Positions 62,957 through 64,000 of a DNA stretch of 64,000 nt are shown here, one piece after another. The notes beneath the pieces were generated by a model. It made no database searches, had not been told where the DNA came from, and saw only the letters and a list, made by a program, of their open reading frames with translations. The DNA comes from Iodobacter fluviatilis (GTDB lineage Bacteria; Pseudomonadota; Gammaproteobacteria; Burkholderiales; Chitinibacteraceae): positions 1,302,001 through 1,366,000 of the forward strand of contig NZ_CP025781.1 of NCBI RefSeq assembly GCF_004194535.1, written 5' to 3'. Every line of letters starts with the position of its first letter. Within the stretch, counting starts at the first letter, position 1. A program made the position numbers and the translations under genes.

Positions 62957-64000
62957 TTATTTATCTTTTACTTCGGTGAATTCAGCATCAACCACATTGC
63001 CGTCCTCTTTTTTAGCATCTGCATGCGTATCCGCACCTGCTGCGCCAGCTGCTGCGGCACCTTCAGGTTGCTGTGCGTACATTTGCTCAGCTAATTTGTG
63101 CGATGCTTCTGTTAACGTTGCAGTCGCCGCTTCGATCTTTTCTTTATCGTCGCTGTGGTCTTTGAGTACTAGCTCCACTTCGGCCATAGCGGCTTCAATC
63201 TTAGCTTTTTCGTCTGCGCCAATCTTTTCGCCAAATTCAGCCAGTGATTTTTTCACGGAGTGAACCATGCCATCCGCTTGATTGCGAGCCGCTACTAATT
63301 CAGACAATTTTTTGTCTTCTTCAGCATTCATTTCAGCATCGCGAACCATCGCTTCGATTTCAGCTTCGGATAAACCGCTAGAAGCTTGAATAGTGATACG
63401 CGCTTCTTTGCCGCTGGCCTTGTCTTTAGCACCTACGTGCAAGATACCGTTAGCGTCGATATCAAAAGTCACTTCAACTTGTGGCACACCACGTGCTGCA
63501 GGCGGAATATCGCCCAAGTTAAATTGGCCAAGGCTCTTGTTTGCAGATGCTTTTTCGCGCTCACCCTGCAATACATGAATGGTTACGGCCGTTTGGTTGT
63601 CTTCTGCGGTAGAGAACACTTGCGATGCCTTGGTAGGGATCGTGGTGTTTTTCTTGATCAGCTTAGTTAAGACGCCGCCCATGGTTTCAATACCGAGGGA
63701 CAACGGGGTTACATCCAGCAGCAATACATCCGTGCGATCGCCAGACAATACCGAGCCTTGCAATGCAGCGCCCACGGCAACCGCTTCGTCTGGGTTTACA
63801 TCGCGACGCGCTTCTTTACCGAAGAATTCTTTAACTTTATCTTGCACCATAGGCATGCGGGTCTGACCGCCAACCAAGATGATGTCATCGATATCAGTAA
63901 TTTTCAGGCCAGCGTCTTGCAGAGCAATGCGGCAAGGCTCGATGGTGCGGGCAACTAAATCTTCAACCAAGCTTTCGTATTTAGCGCGGGTGATTTTCAG
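62957..64000 (-). CDS. dnaK: chaperone DnaK, C-terminal part (runs off the window)
   Basis: The last ~348 residues of Hsp70; the frame stays open to the window edge ([20 protein letters not shown]). The end of the ATPase domain is seen in [20 protein letters not shown] and [20 protein letters not shown]. The substrate domain holds [60 protein letters not shown] and [20 protein letters not shown]. The helical lid follows, ending [12 protein letters not shown]. Full conservation with proteobacterial DnaK. A terminator follows the stop. Confidence 0.98.
   Translation of the reverse strand: MKITRAKYESLVEDLVARTIEPCRIALQDAGLKITDIDDIILVGGQTRMPMVQDKVKEFFGKEARRDVNPDEAVAVGAALQGSVLSGDRTDVLLLDVTPLSLGIETMGGVLTKLIKKNTTIPTKASQVFSTAEDNQTAVTIHVLQGEREKASANKSLGQFNLGDIPPAARGVPQVEVTFDIDANGILHVGAKDKASGKEARITIQASSGLSEAEIEAMVRDAEMNAEEDKKLSELVAARNQADGMVHSVKKSLAEFGEKIGADEKAKIEAAMAEVELVLKDHSDDKEKIEAATATLTEASHKLAEQMYAQQPEGAAAAGAAGADTHADAKKEDGNVVDAEFTEVKDK

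Overview
The window looks like a chromosomal segment of a Betaproteobacterium, probably of the Neisseriales/Chitinibacteraceae type. This is inferred from general protein character and gene content (dnaK/dnaJ, thiC under a TPP riboswitch, Crp/FecR/CHASE2 signalling, a large haemagglutinin, dTDP-rhamnose genes). No rRNA or tRNA gene was seen, so the placement is tentative. Housekeeping DNA at the right end is GC-balanced. The accessory regions and the polysaccharide loci are clearly AT-richer.

Layout. (1) 1-5019: 3' part of a filamentous-haemagglutinin-like adhesin with a frameshift in a G tract; its last ~560 bp, the intergenic region and the first codons of the next gene are tandemly duplicated as an 889-bp unit. 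Two secreted proteins and an FMN reductase follow (to 7102). (2) 7103-18650: an accessory, repeat-rich island holding IS5 and IS110 remnants, two copies of an AT-rich alpha/beta-hydrolase gene whose 3' end runs into IS110 sequence, a DODA dioxygenase/DoxX pair with a LysR regulator, a lipoprotein, ecotin, a DUF1993 protein, an ExoY/oedema-factor-like nucleotidyl cyclase toxin candidate, and a decayed O-acetylhomoserine sulfhydrylase (metY) gene containing a palindromic insertion. (3) 18634-24148: a Crp-type regulator opposite a FecR protein, a CHASE2 adenylate cyclase and a TPR/beta-barrel protein.

(4) 24495-34310 (+): an ABC-transporter (Wzm/Wzt) glycan locus with glycosyltransferases, a methyltransferase and a DUF4214 protein. 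(5) 34307-45784 (-): a Wzx/Wzy-type glycan locus with a WecA-like initiating transferase, glycosyltransferases, polymerase, flippase, a CapE/FlaA1-type dehydratase, two DegT-family aminotransferases (one without the catalytic lysine), a hexapeptide acyltransferase and a 3-hydroxyacyl-CoA dehydrogenase. Together these suggest an acylated, perhaps 3-hydroxybutyrylated, amino sugar. (6) 45900-55178 (-): dTDP-L-rhamnose genes (rfbB, D, A, C), a chain-length regulator and a large SLBB export protein. A MntA/HepT/DUF2442 module and a fused nucleotidyltransferase-HEPN protein are inserted with translational coupling.

(7) 55338-64000: rhodanese, Pcm-like methyltransferase, TPP riboswitch plus thiC, a YdcZ-type transporter, a DUF4870 protein, dnaJ (with a sigma-32-like promoter), a chemoreceptor and the 3' part of dnaK.

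Several long genes are broken by single-base shifts inside homopolymers: G5 at 240, C4 at 24525, C8 at 31329, C6 at 32689, G4 at 34049, C8 at 37230, and an A9 overlap at 30125. Every G/C case is restored by adding one base. That is compatible either with homopolymer under-calling in the assembly or with phase variation of surface structures. Both readings are kept open.
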